Source: Ardenticatenaceae bacterium
Lineage (GTDB): Bacteria > Chloroflexota > Anaerolineae > Promineifilales > Promineifilaceae
Assembly: GCA_020634315.1 (NCBI GenBank)
Contig: JACKBV010000010.1
Coordinates: 65,911-129,910 of the forward strand
Reading direction: 5' to 3'
Length of the DNA: 64,000 nt
Shown: positions 1 through 9,800 of the stretch, one piece after another
Layout: every line of letters starts with the position of its first letter
How positions within the stretch are numbered: position 1 is the first letter of the stretch
Position numbers and translations under genes: made by a program
Notes under the pieces: generated by a model
What the model was told of the DNA's origin: nothing
Seen by the model: the letters and a program-made list of their open reading frames with translations, nothing else
Database searches by the model: none

Positions 1-590
1 ACGGCCTTGCTGTGGAAGATGTGAAAATCACCCGTAGCGATTTCAATGGCGATGACGCCGCGCACCTGGTCGCCCACGCGAATCAGATCGACTACCTGAT
101 ATTCATCGTAAAAATTGACGTTATGCTTGATGCACTGTTGGTAGAGGGTTTGCAAAATCATGTGGCCGGTGCGGTCAGCGGCGTGGCAGGCACGCATTAC
201 CGGCTTTTGGGTTTCGTTGTTGGTGTGGCCGCCAAAACGACGTTGGGAGATACGGCCGTTAGGAAAGCGGTCAAACGGCAATCCCATATGCTCCATTTCA
301 ATAACCACATCAATGGCCTCTTTACACAGCACGTCAACGGCATCCTGGTCAGCCAGATAATCTGACCCTTTTACCGTGTCGTAAGCATGCCATTCCCAAT
401 GGTCCTCTTCCATATTACCCAAAGCTGCGCCAACGCCTCCTTGGGCCGCACCTGTGTGCGAGCGTGTGGGATACAGCTTGGACAAGACAGCGACGTTCGC
501 GCTGCGGCTGGCATAAAGGGCGGCCATTAATCCTGCCCCGCCAGCGCCCACGATCACGGCGTCAAAAGTGTGAGTTTTTACGTTTGCCAT
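1..590 (-). CDS. sdhA: Succinate dehydrogenase flavoprotein subunit (partial, C-terminus beyond window)
   Basis: Catalytic FAD subunit of succinate dehydrogenase (complex II), oxidising succinate to fumarate in the TCA cycle and passing electrons to quinone. Only the first 196 or so codons are present. The translation starts MANVKTHTFDAVIVGAGGAG, which holds the N-terminal GxGxxG dinucleotide-binding loop. The histidine that carries FAD covalently in this family lies in the segment SHTGAAQGGVGAALGN, followed by EEDHWEWHAYDTVKGSDYLADQ, both highly typical. The ATG at 588-590 is preceded by AAAGGA at good spacing. It is the last of three co-directional sdh genes. The iron-sulfur subunit sdhB is not in the window and may follow beyond the left edge. 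Identification is firm. Confidence 0.95.
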   Translation of the reverse strand, partial: MANVKTHTFDAVIVGAGGAGLMAALYASRSANVAVLSKLYPTRSHTGAAQGGVGAALGNMEEDHWEWHAYDTVKGSDYLADQDAVDVLCKEAIDVVIEMEHMGLPFDRFPNGRISQRRFGGHTNNETQKPVMRACHAADRTGHMILQTLYQQCIKHNVNFYDEYQVVDLIRVGDQVRGVIAIEIATGDFHIFHSKA

Positions 591-636
591 AGTGGAAATC
601 CTTTTACCTGTTACGTACTCTGCAATACGTAATAAA

Positions 637-1041
637 TCAATTGCTCCCTAAAACCTGTGTCGCGTCAAAGCTGGCAATGGCGATGCCTGCCCACAGGATA
701 GTAATAACGACAAAAGCTGCCAAGGCGTAGGTGATGATATTCATGGTCTTTTCGTTGTGAATGTAATCGCCTAGCACATTACGCAAACCATTGATGCCAT
801 GTGAAAAAGCAAAGGCAAGCAGCAGTAAGTCGTATGCTTTCCAGCCCCATGAATTCCATTGCAAAGCGACAAATTCCAATGTCAAGTTATGGACGCTGTT
901 CAAGACATGCTGAATGAGCATGTGCCCAACGGCTAAAATGAGCAAAGAGATGCCCGACATGCGCATGAATAAAAATCCGTACCGTTCCAAATTGGAACGA
1001 ACCTGGACTTTACGATGAGTTACACCAGATATAGTTGTCAT
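637..1041 (-). CDS. sdhD: Succinate dehydrogenase membrane anchor subunit
   Basis: Small hydrophobic anchor (134 residues) that, with SdhC, holds SdhAB on the cytoplasmic face of the membrane and forms the quinone and haem site. Three hydrophobic segments can be seen (around residues 25-45, 70-90 and 103-125). The motif SHGINGLRNVLGDY after the second segment is the family signature, and its His is a likely haem or quinone-site residue. AAAGGAG lies 7 nt before the ATG at 1041. The gap to the upstream sdhC is only 12 nt, so the genes form an operon. The C/D naming is by position and motif, because these anchors diverge fast. Confidence 0.85.
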   Translation of the reverse strand: MTTISGVTHRKVQVRSNLERYGFLFMRMSGISLLILAVGHMLIQHVLNSVHNLTLEFVALQWNSWGWKAYDLLLLAFAFSHGINGLRNVLGDYIHNEKTMNIITYALAAFVVITILWAGIAIASFDATQVLGSN

Positions 1042-1053
1042 CAGTTTGCTCCT

Positions 1054-1488
1054 TTATGAGGAAGGGAAGGGCGGAACTGCCCAACAATTTACTTCGCCAC
1101 AATGGCTGGCAATGCCCACGAACATATAAATGCCGATAGGGATAAAAATAACGAGGAAGATGATCCAGACAAAAAGCGCACTCTTTTGCTGGTATTTCCA
1201 CCACTCTGGCTTGAAGTCAAGGAGGGTGATGCGAATACCGTTGAAGGCATGGAATAGGACGGCGGCCATGACGCCAATTTCGCCAATTCCAAAAAGTGGA
1301 TGCTTGAACAATTCAATCGACCATTTATAAACTTCAGGGGAATAGGTGGCGTTAGCCGTATCCCAGACGTGAATCACCAGGAATGACAAAATGGCTAACC
1401 CGGAGAGACGGTGGGCAATCCAGCTCCAATGACCGCTGCGGCCTCGGTAGCGGATGCCTTCACGCAATGTGAGCATTAATGTTGACAT
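1054..1488 (-). CDS. sdhC: Succinate dehydrogenase cytochrome b556 subunit
   Basis: First gene of the sdh operon. The protein has about 144 residues and three membrane segments. The motif SGHWSWIAHRLSGLAI near the N-terminus matches the SdhC signature, in which the conserved Arg and Ser contact quinone, and HAFNGIRITLLD near residue 85 is the second conserved loop. An in-frame GTG at 1494 is possible, but the ATG at 1488 is preferred because GGAGAAG (1494-1500) then lies 5 nt upstream. The N-terminal Met-rich stretch MSTLMLTLREG fits a cytoplasmic tail. Product confidence is high. The exact start is moderately sure. Confidence 0.85.
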   Translation of the reverse strand: MSTLMLTLREGIRYRGRSGHWSWIAHRLSGLAILSFLVIHVWDTANATYSPEVYKWSIELFKHPLFGIGEIGVMAAVLFHAFNGIRITLLDFKPEWWKYQQKSALFVWIIFLVIFIPIGIYMFVGIASHCGEVNCWAVPPFPSS

Positions 1489-1519
1489 AAACACTTCTCC
1501 TTCGTGAATGCGTATTGTG

Positions 1520-1549
1520 TATATACTACAACTCTGAGAGGCAAGGCAA
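1520..1549 (-). promoter_or_regulatory. Putative sigma-70-type promoter of the sdh operon
   Basis: On the minus strand TTGCCT (1549-1544) and TATATA (1525-1520) are separated by 18 nt and sit about 30 nt before the sdhC start codon. The assignment rests only on similarity to the consensus. Confidence 0.35.
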
Positions 1550-1667
1550 ATACAAATTGCCTAACCGCGTTACCTGATGGCGCTCTATTTTGCCATGAAT
1601 TTGTGTTTGGTGCATAAAATCCATAGTTGCTTGCCTTAGGGTATGCCCACTGCTACACTTTACTCAT

Positions 1668-2729
1668 ATGTTACGTCCCTTCCACTTACGTGACTTGCCC
1701 CTCGTTTTGCGTTTAAGTGAACATGGGGCATCGCTCCATTCAGAGTCGGCACTGATTAATGATGTGCATCCTTTGCGTGGGGCGTTGTTTAATTTGTTTG
1801 TTGGCGGTGAGTACCCAACGTATGTGTGGCGGGCTGAAAATGGTGAAGGTGCGGGTTTTATTCAGCTGCACCTGAAGGAAGAAGGTCATCGTGGTCATAT
1901 TCTTTATGTAGGATCAACGGCAAATGCAGCGGCAGAGGATACGGCCGTTGCTGTGGAGGAAGCTGACAACCAATACACCTGGGTAAACGAAGACGTCTGG
2001 CTGCCCCTGCTGGAACAAGCAGTTGTTGAAGTCGGCCAGCGTGGTATTCACAGTTTGATAGCGGAAGTCAGTGAAACAGGCCCGGAGCTGGTGATATTAC
2101 GGCAGGCCGGGTTTGCCGTCTATACACGGCAAGATATTTGGACCTTGAATGAACATGATCAGATAAATGATGCCAGTGTAGCAGTGACATTGCAGCCCCG
2201 TCGTCCTGTGGATGACTGGGATATCCAATTATTGTATGCAAATATCGTGCCCCGCCTGGTGCAGTTGGTGGAGCCACTGCCCCCCTTAGAGACGGGGAAA
2301 GCATGGGTGTTACGCGAAGGAAATGAACTGACGGCGTTTGTCCATTTAAATGCCGGTGAGACGGCAACCTGGCTGCGTTTGTTTATTCACCCAAATGCAG
2401 AATCACGCGCTGAAGAGATTACACAAGCCGCATTGCAACTTTGCCCATATAAGCCAACACATCCCTTGTTTTGCTCTGTGCCTCGCTATCAGAGCTGGCT
2501 GCAAGGGGTGTTGCAGCGTTGTGGATTTGCTTTTTGGGATAGTCAGGCAGTGATGGTTAAGCATACGGTTCATCATTTGCGCCGCCCCTTACCGGAATTA
2601 ACGGCCGTTCTCGAATCACAAGGTATTACAGCATCGTCGCCCATTGTGCAGCAGTATTACCATCCAGAAGCGAACGGACATGGTAACGGCCGTAAAGCTG
2701 TTTTCCGGTTTCGACACCGAGCGAATTAA
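1668..2729 (+). CDS. Tandem GNAT-fold protein, function unknown
   Basis: 353 residues, with two halves that each look like a diverged GNAT acetyltransferase domain. In the first half, LLEQAVVEVGQRGIHSL followed by LVILRQAGFAVYTRQDIW matches the C-terminal strand-helix-strand of GNATs. In the second half, LQGVLQRCGFAFWDSQAV plays the same part. No clear acetyl-CoA R/QxxGxG/A loop is obvious, so catalytic activity is uncertain. Only 12 nt separate it from the downstream R3H ATPase gene, so the two are probably co-transcribed. The substrate cannot be guessed. It could also be a non-catalytic GNAT-like scaffold. Confidence 0.55.
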   Translation: MLRPFHLRDLPLVLRLSEHGASLHSESALINDVHPLRGALFNLFVGGEYPTYVWRAENGEGAGFIQLHLKEEGHRGHILYVGSTANAAAEDTAVAVEEADNQYTWVNEDVWLPLLEQAVVEVGQRGIHSLIAEVSETGPELVILRQAGFAVYTRQDIWTLNEHDQINDASVAVTLQPRRPVDDWDIQLLYANIVPRLVQLVEPLPPLETGKAWVLREGNELTAFVHLNAGETATWLRLFIHPNAESRAEEITQAALQLCPYKPTHPLFCSVPRYQSWLQGVLQRCGFAFWDSQAVMVKHTVHHLRRPLPELTAVLESQGITASSPIVQQYYHPEANGHGNGRKAVFRFRHRAN

Positions 2730-2741
2730 ACCAAAAGGACT

Positions 2742-4376
2742 ATGAATCAAACAACACAAGCGCGAGAAGATTTACAAGCATTACTCAAACTACTACCCCA
2801 GCGTGTGCGCCAGAAAATCGAAGAAATCGGCCGAGAAGAAGAACTCCTGGAAGTGATCATAGATTTGGGGCGTGCCCCTTCTGCCCGTTACGTTGATGGG
2901 GAAGTAATGCTGCTGCCTGCGGAAGTAACCCAGGCTGAAATTGACATGGTTGTAAACAGTATTGGCGATTTCGACGACGATAACCGCGCCGGGATTGCCC
3001 GTACCTTGCACCGCATCTCCGCCATTCGCAATCGGCGCGGCATGATTGTCGGCCTGACTTGCCGTATTGGGCGGGCGGTGTATGGCACGATAGATATTAT
3101 TTTGGACATTGTAGAAGAAGGGCACAGCATCTTGCTGTTGGGTCGTCCTGGTGTGGGCAAAACGACCATGCTGCGCGAAATGGCGCGTATTTTGGCCGAA
3201 ACCAAACGCGTCATCATCGTCGATACCTCTAACGAAATTGGTGGCGATGGCGACATTCCCCACCCGGCAGTTGGCAAGGCACGACGGATGCAGGTGCCGC
3301 GACCGGCGCACCAACATGAAACAATGATCGAGGCGGTAGAGAATCATAACCCGGAAGTCATTGTGATTGATGAGATTGGCCGGGAGCGGGAGGCATCGGC
3401 GGCGCGTACCATTAACGAACGCGGTGTGCAGCTTATCGGCACGGCGCATGGTAAAACGCTGGAGAATTTGCTGCTCAACCCCACGTTATCTGACCTGGTG
3501 GGCGGGATCGAGAGTGTGACCCTTTCTGATGAAGAAGCACGGCGTCGTGGCACCCAAAAGACTGTCTTGGAACGGCGTGCCCCTCCTACTTTTGATGTTT
3601 TGATCGAGATTCAAGATCGGCAGCAGTTGTTGGTTCACAAAGATGTGACCAATTCTGTGGATGCGATGCTGCGCGGTGAAGCGCTGCAAGTTGAAAATCG
3701 TTCACGCGCGGAAGATGGCGGGGTGCAAATTGACAAGCAGCAGTTGGTGGTTGATTCGCCAGCCGTGACAGGGCGACGCGATACGCGCCCGGCGGAAGCC
3801 CGCAGCACGAGTCGCAATCGCATTATTCGCAGCAATGGCAACGGTGAACAGAAAGGAAACGGCCGTGCCGCCATTGATTTATCCGAACGTCCGGTTTCTC
3901 CGGAAAAGTACATCCGCGTGTTGGCTTATGGTGTGGCGCGTAATCGTCTCTATCAGGCAGCCAAGCGCATGGGTGTGCAGCTGGAAATTGTCGAAGACCT
4001 GGAAGATGCCAGTGTGCTGGTTACATTGAAAAGCTATTACCGCAAACGCCGCCGCCTGATTAGCGAAGCGGAACAACGTCGTATTCCGGTGTATGTGCTG
4101 CGTGCCAACACCGTGAATCAGATGGAAAGCTTCTTTGTGCGTGCGTTAGACCTGGAAGCAGTGCCGCCAGACCCTTTTGAGGCGGCCATTGCCGAGGTGG
4201 AGCGGGCGATTCAATTGATTAGCGCTGGACATTCTCATGTCGATCTTACCCCGGTTGGCGCGTCGGTGCGCCGTTACCAGCACCAGATTGCGCGTCAGGC
4301 GAATCTGGTGTCGCACAGCTACGGGGAAGAACCAGACCGGCACGTGCGGATTTTTAGTACACGTCGTAATTCGTAG
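2742..4376 (+). CDS. R3H domain / AAA ATPase (Ycf45-like nucleic-acid-binding protein)
   Basis: 544-residue cytoplasmic ATPase related to chloroplast Ycf45 and stage III sporulation protein AA. After a helical N-terminal region, a RecA/AAA-like core carries Walker A GRPGVGKTTMLREMA (near residue 133), VIIVDTSNEIGGDGD, and Walker B VIVIDEIGRE. ERGVQLIGTAHGKTLENLL is the family sensor region. The C-terminus RYQHQIARQANLVSHSYG fits an R3H single-stranded nucleic-acid-binding domain (Arg and His four residues apart). The intervening stretch 340-385 is low-complexity and basic and probably a linker. Family members are widespread in Cyanobacteria, Firmicutes and Chloroflexota but are poorly characterised. 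Confidence 0.85.
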   Translation: MNQTTQAREDLQALLKLLPQRVRQKIEEIGREEELLEVIIDLGRAPSARYVDGEVMLLPAEVTQAEIDMVVNSIGDFDDDNRAGIARTLHRISAIRNRRGMIVGLTCRIGRAVYGTIDIILDIVEEGHSILLLGRPGVGKTTMLREMARILAETKRVIIVDTSNEIGGDGDIPHPAVGKARRMQVPRPAHQHETMIEAVENHNPEVIVIDEIGREREASAARTINERGVQLIGTAHGKTLENLLLNPTLSDLVGGIESVTLSDEEARRRGTQKTVLERRAPPTFDVLIEIQDRQQLLVHKDVTNSVDAMLRGEALQVENRSRAEDGGVQIDKQQLVVDSPAVTGRRDTRPAEARSTSRNRIIRSNGNGEQKGNGRAAIDLSERPVSPEKYIRVLAYGVARNRLYQAAKRMGVQLEIVEDLEDASVLVTLKSYYRKRRRLISEAEQRRIPVYVLRANTVNQMESFFVRALDLEAVPPDPFEAAIAEVERAIQLISAGHSHVDLTPVGASVRRYQHQIARQANLVSHSYGEEPDRHVRIFSTRRNS

Positions 4377-4384
4377 ATTGTATG

Positions 4385-4416
4385 GCGTATTGCGCATAGA
4401 AATGTGCGCAATACGC
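4385..4416. other. 12-bp perfect inverted repeat between the R3H and tmk genes
   Basis: GCGTATTGCGCA (4385-4396) pairs with TGCGCAATACGC (4405-4416) over an 8-nt loop. No T-run follows, so it is not a classical terminator. It could be an mRNA processing or attenuation hairpin, or a dispersed palindrome. Confidence 0.6.
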
Positions 4417-4434
4417 TATCTGCAACACCTGCCT

Positions 4435-5058
4435 ATGTTTATCACGTTCGAGGGGCCGGAAGGCAGTGGCAAAACAAGCCAGATTCGTTTGTTGACGGCT
4501 TTTTTGCGGGAGCAAGGATATGCTGTTTTAGCAACACGGGAGCCGGGGGGGACGCGCATCGGAGACCAGATTCGCGCCTGTCTGCATGATGTGGCTAATA
4601 CGGAAATGACGGCCGTTGCCGAGATGTTGTTGTATTCGGCATCGCGGGCGCAGTTGGTGCGCGAGATTGTGCAGCCGGCGCTGGCTGTGGGCACGGTGGT
4701 GTTATGTGATCGCTTTGCCGACAGCACGATTGCGTATCAGGGATACGGCCGTAACCTGCCGTTAGCTGATTTGCACCAGATCACCCAATTTGCCACAGGT
4801 GGGCTGAAGCCTCACCTGACTGTGCTGTTGGATATTGATGTGGAACGAGGTCTGGCGCGGCGCACAGCGAATGCCGAAGAGATGAATCGCCTTGATCTAG
4901 AGACCGTCAGTTTTCATCAACGGGTGCGCGCCGGGTATCATCAATTGGCGGCTGCCGACCCGGCACGGTGGATGATCGTTGATGCGGATCGCCAAGCTGA
5001 GTTGGTGCAGGCTGATTTACGCGAAATTATTGGCGCAAGAATCAAACAAAAAGTATAA
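4435..5058 (+). CDS. tmk: Thymidylate kinase
   Basis: 207-residue dTMP kinase (dTMP + ATP to dTDP + ADP), an essential step of dTTP synthesis. The P-loop is MFITFEGPEGSGKTSQIRLL at the extreme N-terminus, followed by the DR(F/Y) motif VVLCDRFADSTIAYQGYGR and the LDIDVERGLARR segment. The reading frame is open further upstream to 4237 inside the R3H gene, but the family almost always begins within a few residues of the P-loop, so the ATG at 4435 is chosen. No strong ribosome-binding site is visible there, perhaps because of the hairpin at 4385-4416. Length is normal. Confidence 0.92.
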   Translation: MFITFEGPEGSGKTSQIRLLTAFLREQGYAVLATREPGGTRIGDQIRACLHDVANTEMTAVAEMLLYSASRAQLVREIVQPALAVGTVVLCDRFADSTIAYQGYGRNLPLADLHQITQFATGGLKPHLTVLLDIDVERGLARRTANAEEMNRLDLETVSFHQRVRAGYHQLAAADPARWMIVDADRQAELVQADLREIIGARIKQKV

Positions 5059-5077
5059 CAGGTGGCAATGTGCGCTT

Positions 5078-5458
5078 TTAGAATAGATCATCGCCGCCGC
5101 CTGCCAGATCAGGCATTGATTCTTCGATAGAGTCAGGTGATTCGCCACTTTCCAATCGATCAACGACCTCGTTAAATTCGTCTCCCATGTCTTCCCCCAT
5201 TTCCCGACTCATTTTGCGCATGAAGCGGCCGATTGATTTGGGGTCGTCTTCGTCCAAACCAGATAGGGCGCTATCGTCAAGCATAGAGTCCATGCGGGTG
5301 TCTTCGGATTTGGCTACGGCAACGCGGCCAATGCGTCGGCGCAGGTTTTGGCTATGGCAGTGCGGGCAGGTGGGAACGGCCGTGTCGTATTCCGCAAATG
5401 TGAAGAAAAAGCGGGACGGCCGTTCACAAGCATTACAAACATAAACATAATAAGGCAT
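5078..5458 (-). CDS. FmdB-family zinc ribbon protein
   Basis: 126 residues starting MPYYVYVCNACERPSRFFFT, with two CxxC knuckles (CNAC and CPHC about 23 residues apart). This is the single zinc-ribbon pattern of the FmdB putative regulatory family. The remainder is acidic, ends in GGGDDLF and is predicted to be disordered. It is longer than typical 70-100-residue members because of this tail. It converges on tmk with only 19 nt between the stop codons. The founding member was proposed to regulate formamidase genes, but the general role is unknown. Confidence 0.8.
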   Translation of the reverse strand: MPYYVYVCNACERPSRFFFTFAEYDTAVPTCPHCHSQNLRRRIGRVAVAKSEDTRMDSMLDDSALSGLDEDDPKSIGRFMRKMSREMGEDMGDEFNEVVDRLESGESPDSIEESMPDLAGGGDDLF

Positions 5459-5605
5459 TTGGCAAACCTCTTAATCAGTTTGATTGATAAAGTTTAGGGC
5501 TTTGGTTGTGTGCATCAAGAAAACAGGTGATACACGCCAAAATCAAAATTATCTGTCAACTCAAAGCGCTCAAATCATTATACGTTTGCCAATGGGAGGT
5601 GCAAA

Positions 5606-6229
5606 GTGACAGAACAAGACCCATACAATATCCCCCACTATCCCCTCATGATCGTCATTTCTGGCCCTTCTGGTGTCGGTAAAGACACCATTGCGCGTGA
5701 TCTCATCAACTGCGCACCAGATTCCTTCTACTTCGTCGTCACGGCGACAACCCGTTCACCACGAGTTGGAGAAGTCCACGGGCGCGATTACTTTTTCCTG
5801 AGCATGAATGAATTTGCGCAAATGATCGAAGCAAATGAATTACTGGAGTACGCCATTGTTTACAACGATTACAAGGGTGTGCCCAAGCAGCAAATCCGTG
5901 ATGCATTCGCCAGTGGTCGTGATGTGGTCATGCGTGTTGATGTTCAGGGTGCGGCTACCATTCGCAAGCTAGTTCCCAATGCTATTTTCATTTACTTGAT
6001 GGCCGAATCGGAAGAGGCAATGGTGCAGCGTCTGCGTGAACGGCGCTCAGAAACGGCCGAAGATTTACAACTCCGCATTGCTACGGCTCGGCAGGAATTA
6101 AAGCGTATTAGTGAGTTTGATTATTGTGTGGTGAATGCGCATAGTGCTCAACAAAAAGCGGTAAAGCAAATCCTATCTATTATGGAAGCCGAACGCTGCA
6201 AAGTGGGGCAAACTCCTGTGATGTTGTGA
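5606..6229 (+). CDS. gmk: Guanylate kinase
   Basis: 207 residues. Phosphorylates GMP to GDP with ATP. The P-loop ISGPSGVGKDTIARDL comes after an N-terminal extension of about 17 residues. GMP-binding residues lie in TTRSPRVGEVHGRDYFFLS, then DVQGAATIRK, and IRLR(E)RRSET-type lid residues follow. The P-loop has GKD where most family members have GKS/T-T, which is a mild deviation at the Ser position. GGGAGGTG lies about 7 nt before the start; the ORF start at 5606 is a GTG. It is monocistronic, followed by a 631-bp non-coding gap. Confidence 0.9.
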   Translation: MTEQDPYNIPHYPLMIVISGPSGVGKDTIARDLINCAPDSFYFVVTATTRSPRVGEVHGRDYFFLSMNEFAQMIEANELLEYAIVYNDYKGVPKQQIRDAFASGRDVVMRVDVQGAATIRKLVPNAIFIYLMAESEEAMVQRLRERRSETAEDLQLRIATARQELKRISEFDYCVVNAHSAQQKAVKQILSIMEAERCKVGQTPVML

Positions 6230-6860
6230 GATTGCCTCGCTAAAGTTCCCCAAGGCAATAAACTCTGTCGATAGCGAGAATTGTACATGAGTGTAATATG
6301 AGATTTAGCACGGGAACAAACGAGAACAAAACCAGGACGCTTGAGTGACAACAGAGGATCAGATTTGACGCTTACCGGCAAAACTCATACAATGGGTTAA
6401 TGTGTTAAGGCCAAAAATATTGCAAATTCTATTGTAACAATGGCTTATTTATTTTACGATTACCACCCATTTACCGCTTTGATTACCCGAAAAAGTCTAC
6501 ATTATCGGTCTTCCCGCGTTTACCCTAAACGCGTGTTTTTTGATGGCCTATTTTTCACTGTTAATTCGACAAAAAGGATATATGGCTCTTTTGCTAAGCG
6601 GATTTAGTATCCTTTATGCCTGTTATTCTAAGAGGAGCCACCCTTTTTTGTTTTTGTAACCATAAAGGAGGAAAAAGTATGGTGTGATGGTTAGGAAAAA
6701 AGACCAGTTACTGGCCGTTCAAGAGCATTGTTGAATTGCTTGTTTGGTGCTTTGCCACAAATAAGCCAAGTTTTTGCTAAATATCCTTAGAACCCAGTAA
6801 TGCGTATGAATCAATTCGTAGTTCATACGTACAAATTTAAATCAGGAGAAGGAAAAAAGA
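6230..6860. other. Non-coding gap upstream of the secreted protease
   Basis: No credible gene longer than a few codons is present. The stretch is AT-rich compared with its neighbours. It includes a purine-rich AAAGGAGG at 6664-6671 directly before an ATG-GTG-TGA triplet run, and a partial inverted pair GGCTC (near 6585) / GAGCC (near 6636) followed by a T-rich run (6643-6656). It probably holds the promoter and a long 5' leader for the protease gene. No known riboswitch core was recognised. Confidence 0.4.
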
Positions 6861-9800
6861 ATGAAGAAACATTCAAAGTCATTAAAAGCATTCACTACGA
6901 TAGCTCTGTTTTCAGTGCTTGTTGTAATGCTTTTTGTTGTAGCAAGTAGTTCAGTTGGCGCGACTGCTGCCAGCGATGCTGCTGTTGCAAATAATACTGT
7001 CAATGATGAATTAAATGAAACGGCCGTTTACATCATTCAACTGGCCGATTCTCCCGTCGCCTCTTATCGCGGCGGCGTTGATGGTTATGCAGCAACAAGC
7101 CCAGCTGCAAATGGCGAAAGCGACCTGCGCAAAAGCGAAAGCACTTTGGCCTATGCTGGTTACTTGGAAGGTGTTCAATCTGCGTTTGCACAAACATTGG
7201 TTGAAACACTCGATCGCCCAGTAGTTGTTAAAGATACATTCCAATACGCCTTTAACGGCCTTGCTGTTGAAATGACCGCTCGTGAAGCCTCCGTCGTTGC
7301 CAAACTTGATGGGGTTACACTGGTACAGCGTGAGCAGTTAGAGGAAGTTCTCACCGATGTTGGCCCAGCCTGGATTGGTGCAGACAGCGTATGGGACGGA
7401 TCTGCCAGTGGCGTAGCCACCAAAGGTGAAGGAATTGTTGTTGCGATTCTTGATACTGGTATCAACAGCACGCATCCTTCCTTCGCGGACATTGGCGGCG
7501 ATGGCTATGATCATACAAACCCACTTGGTTCAGGTGTTTATTTAGGTGTTTGCGATCCTACAAACCCCGACTATCAACCTGCATTCGATTGTAATGACAA
7601 GCTGATTGGTGTCCATGACTTCATTGATGGTGATGGGAATGACCCCAACTCCCCCGAAGATGGTGACGGTCATGGTAGCCACACAGCCAGCACAGTTGCG
7701 GGTAATGTGGTGACTGCTACCTTATATGCACCAACAACTGAGTTGACCCGCACCATTTCTGGTGTTGCCCCACATGCCAATATCATTGCTTATGATGTTT
7801 GCCGCAATGGTGAATCTTCACAAGGTGGTGGTTGCCCCGGTGCTGCACTGTTAGCAGCTGCTGAGCAGGTTGTTGTAGATCATATGGATCTGTTGGATGC
7901 TGGACACCCGACCGGTATTGCTACAATCAACTATTCAATTTCTGGTGGTAACAACCCATATTATGATGCTGTTGAATTAGCTTTCCTGGCGGCGACAGAT
8001 GCTGGTGTCTTCGTATCTGCATCTGCTGGCAATTCTGGCCCCACGGCCGGTACCGTTGCCCACCTTTCTCCATGGGTAGGCACCGTTGCTGCTAGCACAC
8101 ACAACCGTGCGCTTCTCAACAACCTCACCGACATGACAAGTGATGGTGCCTCATTGGCCGATATCACTGGCAAAAGCTTTTCTGCTGGATATGGCCCGGC
8201 TCCCATCGTTTATGCGGGTGATTATCCCAATGCAAATGATCCCGGTGGCGATCCCGGTCAATGTATGCAGCCTTATCCGGCTGGTACTTTTGATGGCGAA
8301 ATCGTCATTTGTGATCGTGGCACAATTGCCCGTGTAGATAAAGGTGCAAACGTTTTGGCCGGTGGTGCTGGTGGTTTGGTTTTGGCCAATGCCGCAGCCA
8401 ATGGGGATTCCCTCAATGGCGATGCGCACTATCTCCCCGCTGTGCATATTACCTATGATGATGGTGTTGTCCTGAAAGCATGGGTTGATGCAAATACCAA
8501 TACAGTTGCTACCATTTCTGGAACCATTGTAGACCTGAGCGCAAGCAACGGTGATATCATGGCTAGCTTTAGCTCCCGTGGTCCTGCCGGTGCCTTGGAT
8601 GTTCTCAAGCCCGATATTACTGCCCCTGGTGTGGATATTTGGGCCGCTATCAGCAATGATGGTGATGCAATCCCAGATTATGGCTTCCTCAGTGGTACGT
8701 CTATGTCCAGCCCGCACAACGCTGGTGCTGTGGCTTTGATGACGGCCGTTCACCCCGATTGGTCTCCCCAACAGATCAAATCAGCGATGATGAGCACTGC
8801 GGTCAATACTGGCCTGTACAAAGAAGACGGTGCAACACCTGCTGATCCATTTGATTTGGGTGCAGGACGCGTTGATTTGAGCATGGCTAGCCAGGCGGCT
8901 CTGGTTCTTGATGAAACGACAGCCAACTTTACCGCAGCTAACCCTGTTACGGGTGGTGACCCAACAGCTTTGAATATCCCGAGCATGAGTAACAACGAGT
9001 GCGAGGGTTCCTGTACTTGGACACGTACTGTTCAGAGTACCGCTGCCTATACCACCACGTGGAATGCTACGCTTAGTGGAGCGGCGGACATCGACTGGAG
9101 TGTAACTCCTGAGACCTTTACATTAGTCCCTGGTGCTACCCAAACATTGACCGTAACGGCTGAGGTAGGCGAGGCGATTTCTGGCGAATGGTATTTTGGC
9201 GAGTTAATGCTAACCTATGATGCGCCAATTATGCCGACTAGCTATGATCTTTATCTGCCAATTATTGTGAATGCGGCTGGCTCGCTCCAAGCACCCGCCC
9301 AGTCTAATGCCCCGGTGCAGGTACAGGCAATTCCTGATGCGCACTTCCCAATTGCTGTTAAGCCATATGCGCCACCAGTAATTGCTGTTGATCCGACATC
9401 GCTGTCAAGCTCGTTGGATACAGGTGCCACCGAAACACAACCTATTACCGTTACCAATGAGGGTGGTAGTGACCTGACATGGTCTGTCTTTGAAGGCCTC
9501 TCGGCTCCAGAGTTAGTGGATTGGTCCGACAACTTTGATTCCTATACAACTGGCAGCCAGATTGCTGGCCAAGGTGGCTGGGAAGGTTGGGGTGGCGATC
9601 CCGGTGCTGGCGCAATCGTGACCGACACCGTCTCTCTCAGCAGCCCCAATTCTGTGGAAATCACCGGCCCTTCTGATCTGGTACATCAATACAGTTCTAC
9701 CGCTGGTTGGTGGACATATACAGCAAATGTTTATGTCCCCTCGGACTTCGCTGGTAACTCTTATTTCATCCTGTTGAATAGCTATGGTGGAACCAATAAC

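Noticed and set aside
1010..1330. Antisense and alternative-frame ORFs over the sdhC/sdhD genes
   Set aside because: They overlap well-supported membrane subunit genes and have no independent support.
6664..6687. Strong AAAGGAGG directly before ATG-GTG-TGA, a two-codon ORF
   Set aside because: It could be a start-stop regulatory element, but nothing else supports it and such short runs arise by chance.
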